Assembly: GCA_951800675.1 (NCBI GenBank)
Contig: CATOKC010000096.1
Coordinates: 1-13,165, forward strand
From: an uncultured Oscillibacter sp.
GTDB taxonomy: Bacteria > Bacillota_A > Clostridia > Oscillospirales > Oscillospiraceae
Direction: 5' to 3'
DNA: 13,165 bases
In this document: positions 12,171-13,165 of the stretch, piece by piece
How the letters are laid out: every line of letters begins with the position of its first letter
Position numbering within the stretch: the first letter of the stretch is position 1
Made by a program: the position numbers and the translations under genes
The notes under the pieces: model-generated
The model's input: the letters and a program-made list of their open reading frames with translations, nothing else
Database searches by the model: none
What the model was told of the DNA's origin: nothing

Positions 12171-13090
12171 GTCAGGCTCTCCTTTCGTTGTCTCGCCCGG
12201 ATGATTTTCTTTAGCTCCCGCAAAATGCGCTCGCCCTTGAATAAAATCCGGTACAGGTTCACATTGTTGCAATGCTTGATTTGGCCGCAGCGCGATATGA
12301 TGCTGTTCGCCATGCGGAAAGCTACCCGCTTCCCGGCGTCTCTCCGCTTGCGGTATCGCGCAATCACCCGTTTCAGGCGGAGAAGGTTGTGCTTCCGTGG
12401 TATGGTGTACCCCCGCCCATAGCGGTATCCCATAGCGTCCGGCATCCGCCGCTTCGGTCTTTCAAAGCCCCGGCGCGGAGCCTCCAGCGGTTTCTTCGCG
12501 GTCTTTCCGACGATGCGGAATATCTGCCAATCCCCTTTCAGTCGCAGGTCATGGTCGTTCAGCCACCCGTCCACAAGAAAGCGTAGCTTTTTCAGCTTCC
12601 GCTTGTTCGGCCCAGTGGCCGTCAGGTTGTCCATGTACCGCACATAATGGGCGCAAAGCCCGCTCTGCCGGATAAGCTGGTCCAGCGGTTGCAGGACCGT
12701 GTTTGCAAACCATTGTGACGGATAGGCCCCAATCAGAACGCCGTCCTTGACGATTCTCCATATCAGGTCCAGCACCCGCCTGTCCTTGAAGAGCTGGCGC
12801 ATACGGACCATGACCACTTCCGGCTTCAAACTGTCGTAGAAGTGATACACGTCTCCCGAAAATTCGTTCTTAGTCCCCTTCGGGTCCTTCTCCATCCAGC
12901 GTTCGATTGCCTCTTTCCCGCGCCTAGTCCCACGGCCCCGGATGCTTCCGCAGCAGTACGGGTCCATCCCGCGCATAAGGGTCGGCTGCAATGCTTGGAT
13001 AAGGGCGTGGTGAACGTATTGGTCCGGCCATTGTGCCGGTTCGCTGATAGTCCGCCACTTCTGCGCACTGGGGTCCCACCGCCGTTTCAC
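12098..13090 (-). CDS. Prophage reverse transcriptase, DGR-like, with a YMDN active-site motif
   Basis: A 330-residue reverse transcriptase. Visible motifs: ISEPAQWPDQYVHHAL (15-30) and CCGSIRGRGTRRG (46-58), as in phage RTs; motif A with Asp80 (GDVYHFYDS); IGAYPSQWFAN (120-130), whose IGxxxSQ form is typical of diversity-generating retroelement RTs rather than group II intron RTs; and YMDN (152-155) in place of YxDD, so the second Asp is Asn. A GYRYGRGY motif follows at 221-228, then a basic C-terminal thumb-like domain. The start is a GTG at 13090; the frame is closed by a TAG at 13124-13126, so the N-terminus is short compared with DGR RTs and lacks the first RT block. Its stop lies inside the next gene. 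No template or variable repeat was found in the window. Confidence 0.85.
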   Translation of the reverse strand: MKRRWDPSAQKWRTISEPAQWPDQYVHHALIQALQPTLMRGMDPYCCGSIRGRGTRRGKEAIERWMEKDPKGTKNEFSGDVYHFYDSLKPEVVMVRMRQLFKDRRVLDLIWRIVKDGVLIGAYPSQWFANTVLQPLDQLIRQSGLCAHYVRYMDNLTATGPNKRKLKKLRFLVDGWLNDHDLRLKGDWQIFRIVGKTAKKPLEAPRRGFERPKRRMPDAMGYRYGRGYTIPRKHNLLRLKRVIARYRKRRDAGKRVAFRMANSIISRCGQIKHCNNVNLYRILFKGERILRELKKIIRARQRKESLTWIMYLEQRAKSKSSKPRVAPIPT

Positions 13091-13110
13091 CTTCGGCTTT
13101 TTCTGGACAT
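13087..13110 (-). CDS. Possible seven-codon leader peptide before the reverse transcriptase
   Basis: The ATG at 13110 has AGGGAG nine bases upstream (13120-13125) and encodes MSRKSRR followed by TGA. That stop overlaps the RT start as GTGA, so re-initiation could drive RT translation. The GTG itself has no good ribosome binding site. Alternatively this is the true start and a one-base loss has shifted the frame. Confidence 0.4.
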   Translation of the reverse strand: MSRKSRR

Positions 13111-13165
13111 TTTGATATGCTCCCTAAAAGGCAGACAGGGAAATAATAAGAGGGAGAGGGAGGAA

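Noticed and set aside
11191..13165. Template and variable repeats of a diversity-generating retroelement
   Set aside because: No long near-identical repeat was seen by eye and the genes leave no non-coding room; this needs a computed self-comparison.

Overview
The window looks like the chromosome of a GC-rich Firmicute of the class Clostridia, probably a gut Oscillospiraceae-type organism. This is inferred from strong AGGAGG-type ribosome binding sites, CUT1/Lpl-type sugar permeases, a PadR/HAAS/DUF4097 cassette and Clostridia-style prophage lysis genes. No rRNA or marker gene confirms the taxon.

Left part (1-5573) looks like host chromosome. A leftward operon encodes an LplB-like permease, a YtcP-like permease and the start of a lipoprotein substrate-binding protein, cut by the window edge; no ATPase is visible. 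Divergent from it is a rightward cassette: a PadR regulator, a HAAS-like plus DUF4097 protein with about ten S-G-D/E repeats, a DUF4870-like membrane protein, and a CPBP intramembrane protease. The cassette ends in a 19-bp-stem terminator that can work in both directions.

Middle part (5574-8560) is a patchwork. It opens with a leftward cobalamin (B12) riboswitch that has its own near-consensus promoter and an intrinsic terminator but no gene behind it: read-through transcription meets only a strong hairpin and then the bidirectional terminator of the CPBP gene. This orphan riboswitch is the most interesting item in the window. Next come an IS30-family transposase broken by one frameshift, a small XRE repressor gene, and a divergent lipoprotein gene whose shared promoter region holds five copies of a TGTGGYA motif, including one perfect 15-bp palindrome.

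Right part (8576-13165) is the leftward late end of a prophage. In transcription order it holds a DGR-like reverse transcriptase with a YMDN active-site motif, a small tail-type protein, a protein with two carbohydrate-binding-like repeats, a 55-residue coiled-coil-like protein, two small membrane proteins, a two-catalytic-domain lysin with an SH3-like domain, and an LL-H-type holin. The genes are tightly packed with ATGA and TAATG overlaps, and the run ends in a bidirectional terminator at 8512-8560 shared with the convergent lipoprotein gene. The prophage continues beyond the right edge. No attachment site was identified.
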